Source: Coriobacteriaceae bacterium (GTDB taxonomy: Bacteria > Actinomycetota > Coriobacteriia > Coriobacteriales > QAMH01). From it: a stretch of 64,000 nt of DNA. Made by a program: the position numbers and the translations under genes. The notes under the pieces were generated by a model. The model had not been told where the DNA came from and searched no databases. It was given only the letters and a program-made list of their open reading frames with translations. Of the stretch, positions 8,698 to 16,861 are shown piece after piece (the first letter of the stretch is position 1; every line of letters begins with the position of its first letter). The DNA lies in NCBI GenBank assembly GCA_025992705.1, contig DAJPGJ010000001.1, positions 806,001 through 870,000 on the forward strand, written 5' to 3'.

Positions 8698-9682
8698 GGG
8701 CAGGGGCGAGCTGGCTCGAGGGAATGTGTACCTCGCCGCTTGCAAGCGCACGTTCCTCGCCGTTATCGAGTCGCACCCGCAGAGAGAAATCGTCATCGAC
8801 TCCGATGACGAGTGCCTCGAAAACCTCGTTTCCCCGGTAGACCTCGACGCGCTTACCATCGAGAATCGAGCGCGCACGGTAGGCGGCAAGGTGCGGGAGC
8901 GCCCCGACGCCTTCATAGCCAGCCATGAGGCGATTGACCGTGTCGGCGACGATGCGGCATCGCAGATCATTCGCATCGGTGCAATCACTGGTAAGGGCGC
9001 CGACGATGTCATCCTCAAAGCCATCCGGAGGCTCGACGACGTTCACGCCGATGCCCACCACGACGTAGGCGACGGTCTGGGTCTCGGCATCGAAGCTTGC
9101 CTCGCTCAAGATGCCGCTTACCTTGCGACCATCGACGAACACATCGTTGACCCACTTGATTTGGGCATGCTTGCTCGTGTTCTCGTCGATGGCGTCAGCC
9201 AGACAGCAGGCGGCGAAGCTCGTGATGAGCGCGACATCCTCGACTGCGAAACGCGGGCGCAAAACGAGCGTAAAGTACACGCCCGTGTCCTGTGGCGAAA
9301 AGAAGGAACGGCCCTGTCGCCCGCGGCCGGCGCTCTGGGAGTTCGCGACGACGAGAGTGCCCTGCGGGGCGCCTTCTTCCGCGAGCTGCTTGGCGACCGT
9401 ATTGGTTGACGAGACGCAGTCGTGGAAGTCGATGATGATTTGCGGGTCGTCGATGAGCCGCGCAATGCTCGCGGCGTCAAAGGTGCTCGGGGATGCGATG
9501 AGACGATGTCCGCGCTTCGTGACGCTTTCGATCTCGAATCCGTCGTTGCGCAGCGCCTTGACGGCTTTCCAGACGCTATTGCGCGAGACACCCAGCTCCT
9601 CGGCGATATGCGCGCCTGAGATAAAGGCGCCGGGGCTCCTCTCGAGAAGCTCGCGGACGCGGTCTTTTGTGGTTCTCTGCAT
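8675..9682 (-). CDS. birA: Bifunctional biotin--protein ligase / biotin operon repressor
   Basis: Attaches biotin to carboxylase carrier proteins, and as biotinoyl-AMP-bound dimer represses biotin genes. The 335-residue protein has an N-terminal winged helix (residues ~1-60, ISGAHIAEELGVSRNSVWKAV), so it is the regulatory type. The ligase core follows with the adenylate loop GRGRQGR near residue 118. It lies 12 bases after bioY on the same strand, forming a bioY-birA operon. A BirA-type operator at 10264-10297 precedes bioY, implying that BirA represses both biotin uptake and itself. Confidence 0.96.
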   Translation of the reverse strand: MQRTTKDRVRELLERSPGAFISGAHIAEELGVSRNSVWKAVKALRNDGFEIESVTKRGHRLIASPSTFDAASIARLIDDPQIIIDFHDCVSSTNTVAKQLAEEGAPQGTLVVANSQSAGRGRQGRSFFSPQDTGVYFTLVLRPRFAVEDVALITSFAACCLADAIDENTSKHAQIKWVNDVFVDGRKVSGILSEASFDAETQTVAYVVVGIGVNVVEPPDGFEDDIVGALTSDCTDANDLRCRIVADTVNRLMAGYEGVGALPHLAAYRARSILDGKRVEVYRGNEVFEALVIGVDDDFSLRVRLDNGEERALASGEVHIPSSQLAPAPRPCRRA

Positions 9683-9694
9683 GCATGCAGGATA

Positions 9695-10243
9695 TCATGC
9701 CCGCTGCCACCCGACTGCTGGGCGTACGGCAGCGGCTACGGCAATGGCGAGCACGCCTTTGGCGCAGTCGATGATGATGAAGGGCGCGTCTGCCATGAGA
9801 AAGGCCGAAAGCGGATCGCTCTGGGTAACCATCATGAACCAAAGCCAGCCCAGGATATCGGCGATGACGATGATGCAGGCGGCGGCAATGCCGTCGCAGA
9901 TGACTTGGCGCACGCCGCGACGTTCGAGCGTGCGACGGACAAGGCTCGCAATCGTGACCGCGATGGGGTAGCTCACGAGGAAACCGCCCGTAGGACCGAG
10001 GAACTTGCCGAACCCACCCGTCATGCTCGAGAACACGGGCAATCCGACAGCGCCCATAAGCAGGTAGATGCCGCAGGTCGCCGCTGCCTGACCGGGTGTG
10101 AGCAACAACGAGATGAGAATGATGACGGCGGTCTGCAACGTGAAGGGAACCGGACCGAGCGGGATGGTGAAGAGGCAGGAGACGACGAGGAGAGCGATAA
10201 GCAGCCCGCAGGTCACGATGGTTCGAGTCGATGGTCTTGTCAT
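9695..10243 (-). CDS. bioY: Biotin transporter S component BioY
   Basis: Substrate-binding membrane component of an ECF-type biotin importer. The 182-residue protein has about six hydrophobic segments and the family segments PVPFTLQT (residues ~31-38) and GLPVFSSMTGGFGKFLGPTGG (residues ~67-87). No ATPase or T component is nearby, so it may share a common ECF module or act alone. Start ATG at 10243 with AAGGAC upstream. First gene of the bioY-birA operon, under the probable BirA operator just upstream. Confidence 0.95.
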   Translation of the reverse strand: MTRPSTRTIVTCGLLIALLVVSCLFTIPLGPVPFTLQTAVIILISLLLTPGQAAATCGIYLLMGAVGLPVFSSMTGGFGKFLGPTGGFLVSYPIAVTIASLVRRTLERRGVRQVICDGIAAACIIVIADILGWLWFMMVTQSDPLSAFLMADAPFIIIDCAKGVLAIAVAAAVRPAVGWQRA

Positions 10244-10263
10244 GGTTATCGTCCTTTTGTCGA

Positions 10264-10297
10264 ATTGTCACCCAATAATGCATTAACGGGTGACAAT
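10264..10297 (-). promoter_or_regulatory. Probable BirA operator upstream of bioY
   Basis: Perfect inverted repeat ATTGTCACCC - 14 bp - GGGTGACAAT, lying 21-54 bp upstream of the bioY start. The layout (TTGT..CC, 14-bp spacer, GG..ACAA) matches the BirA boxes known from many bacteria with regulatory BirA, and birA itself is in this operon. Binding is inferred, not shown. Confidence 0.8.
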
Positions 10298-10304
10298 CGT
10301 CAAA

Positions 10305-10390
10305 TGCGGAATGAGACACATTGGACAGGTACGTCTGTCTCACTGCATGCAGTGAGACAGACGTACCTGTCCAATGTGTCTCATTCCGCA
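10305..10390. repeat. Perfect 86-bp palindrome without a loop
   Basis: Arms of 43 bp (10305-10347 and 10348-10390) are exact reverse complements, with the centre in TGCATGCA. The arm contains GAGACACATTGGACAGGT and GTCTGTCTCACTG, words also seen in other repeats here (55731-55812, 62745-62770). It lies between the divergent bioY and azlC, just outside the BirA operator, and ends 22 bp before the azlC start. Confidence 0.97.
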
Positions 10391-10412
10391 AACTGCTATT
10401 ATCGTGAGTTCT

Positions 10413-11105
10413 ATGAACAGAAGCGTTTTCACAGACGGACTCAAGGCCGCATTGCCCATCATGGCGGGTTACATCGTGCTCGGTCTTCCCTGCGGCCTGC
10501 TGTGCCAGCAAGCGGAGATGGACTGGGTCATGGTTCTCATCATGTGCGTCATCTTCTATTCCGGTGCCGGTCAGTACATGATTCCCAACATGTGGCTTGC
10601 GGGCAATCCGCTGCTTTCGATCATCCTGAGCGTGTCGCTCGTGAACACGCGCCAGATGCTCTACGGCGCCTCGCTGTCGCGGTATTGCGAATCGGCGAGC
10701 AAGCGCCTGGCCTTCCTCTTCGGCGCGACGGTCACCGACGAGTCCTTCGGCGTCAATCTCGCGCGCTTCGAGAACGGCGGCTGGGACGTGAAGCGCGCCA
10801 CGGTCGTCAACCTGTGCAGTCAATCGTCGTGGGCGTTTGCCTGCGTCATGGGCGCGCTTATCGGCAACCTCGTGTCGGTGCCGACCGCCATTGCGTCGTT
10901 TGCCATGACCTCGATCTTCATCTGCCTGCTGTGCATGCAGAAGATCACGGCGACGAACCTCATCACCGTCGGCGTGGCGGTTCTGGGCGTCTTGCTGTGC
11001 AAGCTCACGGGGCTTTCCGGACCTGCGATCTTGCTCGGTGCGCTGGCGGGCATGTTTGCCGGCTATATCCATGCGACGATCACGAAGCCGGGTGAGCGCG
11101 CATGA
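10413..11105 (+). CDS. azlC: AzlC-family branched-chain amino acid exporter subunit
   Basis: Large membrane subunit of the AzlCD permease, which exports branched-chain amino acids and analogues in characterised members. The protein is 230 residues with family segments GLPCGLLCQQAEM (residues ~25-37), FYSGAGQYM and NTRQMLYGASL, then DESFGV. I start at the ATG at 10413 (MNRSVFTDGLKAALP), which fits family N-termini; the frame is open back into the palindrome at 10374, which is unlikely to be translated. The ribosome-binding site is weak. The 3' end overlaps azlD by four bases. Confidence 0.92.
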   Translation: MNRSVFTDGLKAALPIMAGYIVLGLPCGLLCQQAEMDWVMVLIMCVIFYSGAGQYMIPNMWLAGNPLLSIILSVSLVNTRQMLYGASLSRYCESASKRLAFLFGATVTDESFGVNLARFENGGWDVKRATVVNLCSQSSWAFACVMGALIGNLVSVPTAIASFAMTSIFICLLCMQKITATNLITVGVAVLGVLLCKLTGLSGPAILLGALAGMFAGYIHATITKPGERA

Positions 11106-11425
11106 ACTGGTTCGACTTCGCCATCATCACGGCATCGGTCGCGCTCACGATGCTTGCCTGCCGCGTGATCCCGGTGTTTGCGCTCAAGGGTCGCACCCTA
11201 CCATCCAACGCGGTGCGGCTGCTCAACCTCATCCCGCCCGCGGCCTTCGCGGCGCTCGTCGCCAACGACCTCATCGTGCTCGATAGCTGGGCGACGGGAC
11301 CTTGGCCGGCGATGATCCCGTGGATTTCCGCGGCGCTCGTGTTCGTTGTCGGCTACAAGACGAAGTCGCTCGTGTGGTGCATCGTCGTGGGCGTCGCCTC
11401 CTACGCGCTGCTCATGCTCCTCTAA
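11102..11425 (+). CDS. azlD: AzlD-family branched-chain amino acid exporter subunit
   Basis: Small partner of AzlC, 107 residues with four hydrophobic segments. Typical AzlD features are the CRVIPVFALKGR segment near residue 20 and the LLNLIPPAAFAALVANDL segment in the middle. Its ATG overlaps the azlC stop (ATGA), as usual for this pair, indicating coupled translation and a two-subunit complex. A palindromic element follows 23 bp after the stop. Confidence 0.93.
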   Translation: MNWFDFAIITASVALTMLACRVIPVFALKGRTLPSNAVRLLNLIPPAAFAALVANDLIVLDSWATGPWPAMIPWISAALVFVVGYKTKSLVWCIVVGVASYALLMLL

Positions 11426-11448
11426 TAATCCCCATTTGACTATGATTT

Positions 11449-11475
11449 GAGACAGCGTGCCAGGCACGCTGTCTC
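11449..11475. repeat. Dispersed palindrome, family A
   Basis: GAGACAGCGTGCC-A-GGCACGCTGTCTC, 13-bp perfect arms around a single A. Related copies are at 18042, 40190 and 62792. It follows azlD and may help end that transcript, but there is no run of T after it. Confidence 0.9.
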
Positions 11476-11585
11476 CTTCATTAACGATGCCTGAACAAAA
11501 TGTGCAGAACGCGCATTATGCGAGAACAGTCCCGCGTGCCGTAGTAAAATCAACAGACTTGGTTTCTCGTAGGCACGGAGTGTGA

Positions 11586-12827
11586 ATGGCCAAAGGTAGT
11601 TCGAAAAGCACGGTTCTCAAGAATGCGCAGAGAGTCGCCGCCGCCACTTCGATGGATTCCGTCGCGATTAACGCCGGAAAGTACGATGCGAAGAACCGTA
11701 CGAAGCAGAGCGAGGTAAAGCCCGCAAAGCCTGCTTCACCCGCTCATTCCAAGAAACCTGAGAAGAAGATGAGTGCCGCGAAGAAGGCGCTCGTCGTATG
11801 CGTTGCCGCGATGGTCGTCGTTTTCGGGTGCTGCTGTTTCGCGTTTGCCTCGGTTGAGGAGACCCGTTCGCAATTCGTTCCGGAGACGACCATGCTTGAT
11901 GGTCAGATTGACATATCCGGCATGACGCGCGACCAGCTGTATGAGCTCATTACCCGGCGCGTTAACAGCAATATCGGCACGACGATCACCTTGAGCGCAG
12001 GAGACGCGAGCCATTCGATCGAGATGTCGGAGATCGGCGCCATTGATATCGATGCAACGGTGGAGCAAGCCTTTGCCCCATATCGCGACAACCCCGTCGT
12101 GCGCGTCTTCGTGATGATCGGCGAGCTCGTGGGCGCAGAGCCAGAGACGCACGACGTAAACCTTGCGTGCGTGGTCGACCATGACGCGCTCGTCAACCGT
12201 GTGGCAGCAATTGCGCAGCAGACCAACACGCCTGCGAAGAGCGCTGGTTATGCCTACGACGAGGCCACCAATACGCTCGTAATTGCCGAGCCCATGCAGG
12301 GTGTCATGATGGACGAGGCGACGACGGTCACGCGTATCGAAAACGTGCTTGGCGCCTCTGGCAACGGTGACCCCAATCGTCTGGCCATCCAAGCCGAGGC
12401 GACGCTGAGCGAGCCAGAGCTCCAGCCCATCGGGCAGGCCATCTTCGTCGACACGCGCGGTTGCCGGGTGAGCCTCTACGAGGAAGGCGAGGTAGTCGCG
12501 ACTTATCCCTGCACGCCGGGCATGTCGGGCTACGCAACGCCCAAGGGCGATTTCTTCCTCTCGTACAAGGATTCGGCGCCCACTTGGTATAACCCGCATA
12601 GTGCCTGGTCGGAGGGCATGGAGGAGACCATCGGGCCCGGTCCGTCCAACCCGCTCGGCTTGCGCGCGCTTGCCGTGAGCTGCGGAGGCGGCATCTTCCT
12701 ACACGGTACGACGAATACCGGCGGTTTGGGCTCTCCAGGTAGTCACGGCTGTGTGCGCCTCTCCAATAACAACATCGTCGAGCTATATGACCGGGTATCT
12801 ACCGGCATTCCCATCATCATTCGCTAG
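11586..12827 (+). CDS. Membrane-anchored L,D-transpeptidase (YkuD domain)
   Basis: Cross-links peptidoglycan through 3-3 bonds or attaches proteins to it, outside the membrane. The 413-residue protein has a basic cytoplasmic N-terminus (~60 residues, rich in Lys and Ala), one membrane segment (residues ~65-90, VVCVAAMVVVFGCCCF), a region resembling the PG_binding_4 domains of these enzymes, and a C-terminal YkuD domain. The catalytic motif is complete: HGTT near residue 378 and SHGCVRLSN near residue 393. Start ATG at 11586 follows CACGGAGTG. It stands alone, followed 15 bp later by the LarC-like gene on the same strand. Confidence 0.92.
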   Translation: MAKGSSKSTVLKNAQRVAAATSMDSVAINAGKYDAKNRTKQSEVKPAKPASPAHSKKPEKKMSAAKKALVVCVAAMVVVFGCCCFAFASVEETRSQFVPETTMLDGQIDISGMTRDQLYELITRRVNSNIGTTITLSAGDASHSIEMSEIGAIDIDATVEQAFAPYRDNPVVRVFVMIGELVGAEPETHDVNLACVVDHDALVNRVAAIAQQTNTPAKSAGYAYDEATNTLVIAEPMQGVMMDEATTVTRIENVLGASGNGDPNRLAIQAEATLSEPELQPIGQAIFVDTRGCRVSLYEEGEVVATYPCTPGMSGYATPKGDFFLSYKDSAPTWYNPHSAWSEGMEETIGPGPSNPLGLRALAVSCGGGIFLHGTTNTGGLGSPGSHGCVRLSNNNIVELYDRVSTGIPIIIR

Positions 12828-12842
12828 ACTCAAGGAGCAACC

Positions 12843-13403
12843 ATGGAATCGACCCTGTATCTCGACCTTTCGACCGATGCGACGCGCAAGTCCATTTTCG
12901 GGCAGCTCGTCGCCGCCACGCCCGAACAGCGTCGCGGCAACATCGGCGTCGTCGTGGGTGACGAAAGCATTCCCGCCAAGGCGCAACTGCACGACCTCGC
13001 CGATGTCGAGCGCGCCATCGGCACCTCGGTGGCCAGCGACTGGACCAAGGAGGAAGCCAAACAGGTGTATCGCATCCTGGCGCACGCTGAAGCTCAGGTG
13101 CACGGTTGCGATGTGGAGCAGACGCACTTTCACGAAGTCGGCCTCGGGATGACCGTGCGCGAGATTCTGGGCATGTGCTGCGCAATCGAACAGATCAATC
13201 CGGACAAGGTCATCGCCTCGAAGGTGCAGGTTGGCAGCGGCAAGATCGAGTGCGCCCATGGCGTGCTCGACATCCCCGCGCCGGCGACCGCGGCCATCCT
13301 CGAGCGCTACCACATACCGCTGGCTGAGCCGCGTCTCGAGGGCGAGCTATGCACGCCCACCTCGGCAGCATTCATCGCACGCTACGTAGAGGAGTACCAA
13401 TGA
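12843..13403 (+). CDS. LarC-like protein, LarC1 portion only
   Basis: Resembles the N-terminal half of LarC, the CTP-dependent nickel insertase that makes the nickel-pincer nucleotide cofactor. Visible LarC features are HFHEVGLGMTVREILG (residues ~99-114), the CAHGVLDIPAPATAAIL block and ELCTPTSAAFIA at the end. Normal LarC is about 400 residues; this is 186 and stops where the LarC1 part ends. The coupled gene downstream is not LarC2 but an Hsp70. No larA, larB or larE lies in the window. The nickel role is therefore uncertain. Start ATG at 12843 with AAGGAG upstream. The stop overlaps the next ATG (ATGA). Confidence 0.75.
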   Translation: MESTLYLDLSTDATRKSIFGQLVAATPEQRRGNIGVVVGDESIPAKAQLHDLADVERAIGTSVASDWTKEEAKQVYRILAHAEAQVHGCDVEQTHFHEVGLGMTVREILGMCCAIEQINPDKVIASKVQVGSGKIECAHGVLDIPAPATAAILERYHIPLAEPRLEGELCTPTSAAFIARYVEEYQ

Positions 13404-14881
13404 GCAGACTTATCGGCATCGACCTGGGCACGACGAATTCCTGCGTTGCGGTGATGGAAGGCGGACATCCCGTCGTCATCGCCAATGCGGAAGGGTCGCG
13501 CACGACACCGTCGGTCGTCGCGTTCACGAAAAAGGGTGAGCGTTTGGTGGGCGAGATTGCCAAACGCCAGGCTGCCATGAACCCCGAGCGTACCATCGGG
13601 TCGGTCAAACGCCAGATGGGTTCGACCACGCCCATCCGCATCGATCGCAAGAAGTATCTGCCGCAGGAGATTTCCGCCATGATCCTCGCCAAGCTCAAGG
13701 CAGACGCCGAAAGCTATCTAGGCGAGCCGGTCACCGACGCGGTCATTACCGTACCGGCGTATTTCACCGATGCGCAGCGCCAGGCCACGAAGGACGCCGG
13801 TGTCATCGCCGGGCTCAACGTGCAGCGCATCGTCAACGAGCCCACGGCTGCGGCGCTTGCCTATGGCGTGGACAAGGAGGAGAACAAGGCCGTCATGGTC
13901 TATGACCTGGGCGGCGGCACCTTCGATGTCTCGGTGCTCTCCATTACCGGTGGCGTGATCGAGGTGCTGGCCACCGCCGGCGACAACCATTTGGGCGGCG
14001 ATGACTTTGACGCGCGCCTCGTCGAGGAGCTGCTGCGACGTTTCAAGGCGCAGTACGGAGTGGACATCTCGGGCGATGCGGCGGCGATGAATCGCCTTGC
14101 GGAGGCCGCCGAAGCGGCCAAGCGCGAGCTCTCGTCGGTATCTACGACGACGATCAACTTGCCTTTCCTTGCCAGTGATGGCGGGCAGCCCTTGCACTTC
14201 GAGACGCAGGTCACGCGTGATGAGTTCGAGCGCCTGACAGCGGATTTGGTCGAGCGCACGATGGGGCCGTGCAAGCGCGCTTTGGCCGATGCGCACATGG
14301 GACCGGGGGATATCGGCAAGGTGCTCATGGTGGGCGGTTCGAGCCGCATGCCGGCGGTCAAGCGGGCGGTCAAGCAGCTCACGGGCAAGGAGCCCTCCGA
14401 GTCCATCAATCCCGACGAGTCCGTCGCGCTCGGTGCCTGCCTGCAGGCCGGCGTGCTTGCTGGCGACGTGGGCGGACTGTTGCTGCTCGACGTGACGCCG
14501 CATTCGCTCGGCATCGAGGTCGTGGGTGATGTCATGTCGGTGCTCATCCCGCGTAACTCGACGCTACCGACTACCAAGAGCGACATTTACACGACGGTCT
14601 CGCCCATGCAGACCACCGTCGAGATAAACGTGCTGCAAGGGGAGAGCCCCAAGGCGAGCGAGAACACGTCACTGGGCAAGTTCATGCTGGGCGGTTTGCG
14701 CCTGGGGATGAAGAAGCCGCAGGTGGAGGTCACCTTCGAGATCGACGCCAACGGCATCGTGCATGTCACGGCCCGCGACCTCGAGACCAACAAGGCGGCC
14801 AACATCTCGATCGAAGGCTCGTCCAACATGTCGCAGCGCCAGATCGAGGCGGCGACAAAGCGTCTCACGGACGGCAAGTAA
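13400..14881 (+). CDS. Hsp70-family chaperone lacking the C-terminal lid
   Basis: DnaK-like ATPase of 493 residues. The nucleotide-binding domain is complete (IDLGTTNSCVAVMEGG at the start, DLGGGTFDVSVLS near residue 173, GGSSRMP near 315), followed by a beta-type substrate-binding domain that ends at the conserved VTARDLETNK region. Canonical DnaK has ~110-130 further residues forming the helical lid and EEVD-like tail; here the protein stops after a short helix. It is not next to grpE or dnaJ, so this is probably a paralogue rather than the main DnaK. The true start is the ATG at 13400, overlapping the LarC-like stop. What it chaperones is unknown. Confidence 0.9.
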   Translation: MSRLIGIDLGTTNSCVAVMEGGHPVVIANAEGSRTTPSVVAFTKKGERLVGEIAKRQAAMNPERTIGSVKRQMGSTTPIRIDRKKYLPQEISAMILAKLKADAESYLGEPVTDAVITVPAYFTDAQRQATKDAGVIAGLNVQRIVNEPTAAALAYGVDKEENKAVMVYDLGGGTFDVSVLSITGGVIEVLATAGDNHLGGDDFDARLVEELLRRFKAQYGVDISGDAAAMNRLAEAAEAAKRELSSVSTTTINLPFLASDGGQPLHFETQVTRDEFERLTADLVERTMGPCKRALADAHMGPGDIGKVLMVGGSSRMPAVKRAVKQLTGKEPSESINPDESVALGACLQAGVLAGDVGGLLLLDVTPHSLGIEVVGDVMSVLIPRNSTLPTTKSDIYTTVSPMQTTVEINVLQGESPKASENTSLGKFMLGGLRLGMKKPQVEVTFEIDANGIVHVTARDLETNKAANISIEGSSNMSQRQIEAATKRLTDGK

Positions 14882-15010
14882 CGCTTCGGCATCGTGGGCG
14901 CGTGGCGGCGAAAACGTTCCTCGCTCGTGTATGATGATGAGATAAGTTGACAGGGCATGACAGAAGCCCCGTCCCCCTGCCACGCCCAACCGCGAAGAGA
15001 AAGCAAGCGC

Positions 15011-16819
15011 ATGGAAAAGAACGTGAAGAAGACGATCGTCATTCCGCTGATCATCACGATCGTCGTCATCGGGATTCTCTACTACGTGACCATCCCGCCC
15101 ATCAACATCCAGAGCGTGCAGTTCTGGAACTTCCTGATTTGGTGCCTCATCATCATCGCGGTGTGCTTTGGCGTTCCGCGTGCGCACGATGCCTCGACCA
15201 GCTTCATCTCCGATTTCATCGATGGCATCAACCGCGAGGGTCTCGGCTACATCTTCAAGTTCCGCGAGCGTCGCGCAGCTCGCAAGCAAGCCAAGGCGGA
15301 TGGCGACAAGTCCGCCGTGCCCAAGCGCAGCTGGCTGTTCTGGGTCATCGCGCTCATCATCTTCCTCTTCCTCGGCATCTTCGTCGGGCAGATCGCGAGC
15401 TCCCCGCTCTTCAACGCACGAGCCTACTCGGGCCTGCTTGAAGTCAAGGAAGGCAACTTTGCCGAGGACATCTCCGAGATTTCGATGAAGAGCGTGCCCG
15501 TCGTCGATCGCGATACGGCCGTGCGTCTCGGCTCGCGCACCATCGGCGAGATGAGCGACCTGGTGAGCCAGTTTGCCATCGACGAGGGAGCCGATTCCTA
15601 TACCCAGATCAATTACGAGAGCCAGCCCTATCGCGTGGCACCGCTGATTTACGCCGACCCCATCAAGTGGCTTATGAACACCTGGGAGGGTCTGCCTGGC
15701 TTCGTCACGGTCAACATGGCCACGCAGGACACGCAGCTCGTGCGCCTGCCCGAGGGCCACTACATGCATATCTCCACGGGCGAACACTTCAACAACTACC
15801 TGTATCGCTACGTGCGCTTCCAGTTCCCGTTCGAGATTTTCGGCGAGGCGGCTTTCGAGCTTAACGACGAGGGCGAGCCGTACTGGATCGTGCCCACCGT
15901 CAAGATGCGCATCGGCCTGTTTGGCGGCGAGGATTACGATGGCGCCATTCTCGTGAACGCCTGCACGGGCGAGACCACGAAGTACGCGCTCGATGAAGTG
16001 CCCAGCTGGTGCGACAAGGTCTTCACGGCTGACCTCGTCTACGGGCAGCTTGGCTATTACGGCAAGTATCGTTCGGGCTTCATCAACTCGCTCATCGGCC
16101 AGACCGGCGTACTCGTGCCCACGGGCTCTCCTGCACCGGGGCTGTTCAATGACTCCGAGAGCTCTTCGAGCGTCGGCGGCGGGTACAACTATCTCGCGAT
16201 CAATGACGACGTCTACATGTACACGGGCATGACGAGCGCCAACAGCGATGAGTCGCTCGTCGGATTTGCGCTCGTCAACCTGCGCACCAAGGAGCCGCGC
16301 TACTACACCTGCGCGGGTGCGACCGAGTCCTCGGCCATGTCGTCTGCCGAGGGCCAGGTACAGCAGATGAGCTACAAAGCGACCTTCCCGTTGTTGCTCA
16401 ACATCGCCGACAGGCCCACGTACTTCCTGTCGCTCAAGGATGCGGCTGGCCTGGTCAAGATGTACGCGTTCGTCGACGTGCAGCAGTACCAGATCGTCGG
16501 CACGGGCTCGACGGTCGCCGATGCGCAGAACGCCTACATCGCGGCGCTCACCAACGACGACCAGGTTGAGATCGACGAGGGAGCCATTGCCGAAAGTGGC
16601 ATCCTGCCTTCGGTGGATGGCCAGATCGAGGCCATCGAGTCGGTGGTCTTCGATGGCAACACGCGGTACTACTTCAAGCTCGCCGGTGATCCGATGATCT
16701 ACATCGCGGGTATTTCGGCCAACGAGAACATGCCGTTCTTGCGGGCCGGGTCACGCGTGTCGGTGATGTACACCGAGAAGGACAACACGCGCGAGGTCAC
16801 AGCGCTCACGCTGCTCTGA
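15011..16819 (+). CDS. Large membrane protein of unknown function
   Basis: I do not recognise a family. The 602-residue protein has two hydrophobic segments at residues ~7-27 and ~37-55, a basic cytoplasmic loop (RERRAARKQAKADG, residues ~84-97), a third strong segment (WLFWVIALIIFLFLGIFVG, residues ~111-129), then about 470 residues probably outside the cell. The outer part is rich in Gly, Tyr, Asp and Thr, with a low-complexity patch NDSESSSSVGGGYNY near residue 380. No signal cleavage site, catalytic motif or sorting signal is visible. I chose ATG 15011 over ATG 14957; neither has a strong ribosome-binding site. It stands alone. Confidence 0.8.
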   Translation: MEKNVKKTIVIPLIITIVVIGILYYVTIPPINIQSVQFWNFLIWCLIIIAVCFGVPRAHDASTSFISDFIDGINREGLGYIFKFRERRAARKQAKADGDKSAVPKRSWLFWVIALIIFLFLGIFVGQIASSPLFNARAYSGLLEVKEGNFAEDISEISMKSVPVVDRDTAVRLGSRTIGEMSDLVSQFAIDEGADSYTQINYESQPYRVAPLIYADPIKWLMNTWEGLPGFVTVNMATQDTQLVRLPEGHYMHISTGEHFNNYLYRYVRFQFPFEIFGEAAFELNDEGEPYWIVPTVKMRIGLFGGEDYDGAILVNACTGETTKYALDEVPSWCDKVFTADLVYGQLGYYGKYRSGFINSLIGQTGVLVPTGSPAPGLFNDSESSSSVGGGYNYLAINDDVYMYTGMTSANSDESLVGFALVNLRTKEPRYYTCAGATESSAMSSAEGQVQQMSYKATFPLLLNIADRPTYFLSLKDAAGLVKMYAFVDVQQYQIVGTGSTVADAQNAYIAALTNDDQVEIDEGAIAESGILPSVDGQIEAIESVVFDGNTRYYFKLAGDPMIYIAGISANENMPFLRAGSRVSVMYTEKDNTREVTALTLL

Positions 16820-16828
16820 CCTGCGCGA

Positions 16829-16861
16829 CCAGACAATTGTCGCCGGGGCGCTTTTGTCTGG
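16829..16861. repeat. Dispersed palindrome, family C, copy 1
   Basis: 33 bp with 8-bp perfect arms CCAGACAA/TTGTCTGG. Its reverse complement matches the copy at 37021-37053 at 28 of 33 positions. It lies between two convergent genes and ends at the base before the stop codon of the Fe-S gene, so it could serve as a bidirectional transcription end. Confidence 0.85.

Noticed and set aside
10374..10412. Longer AzlC start inside the 86-bp palindrome
   Set aside because: Family N-terminus begins at 10413; translation from within a perfect palindrome is unlikely.
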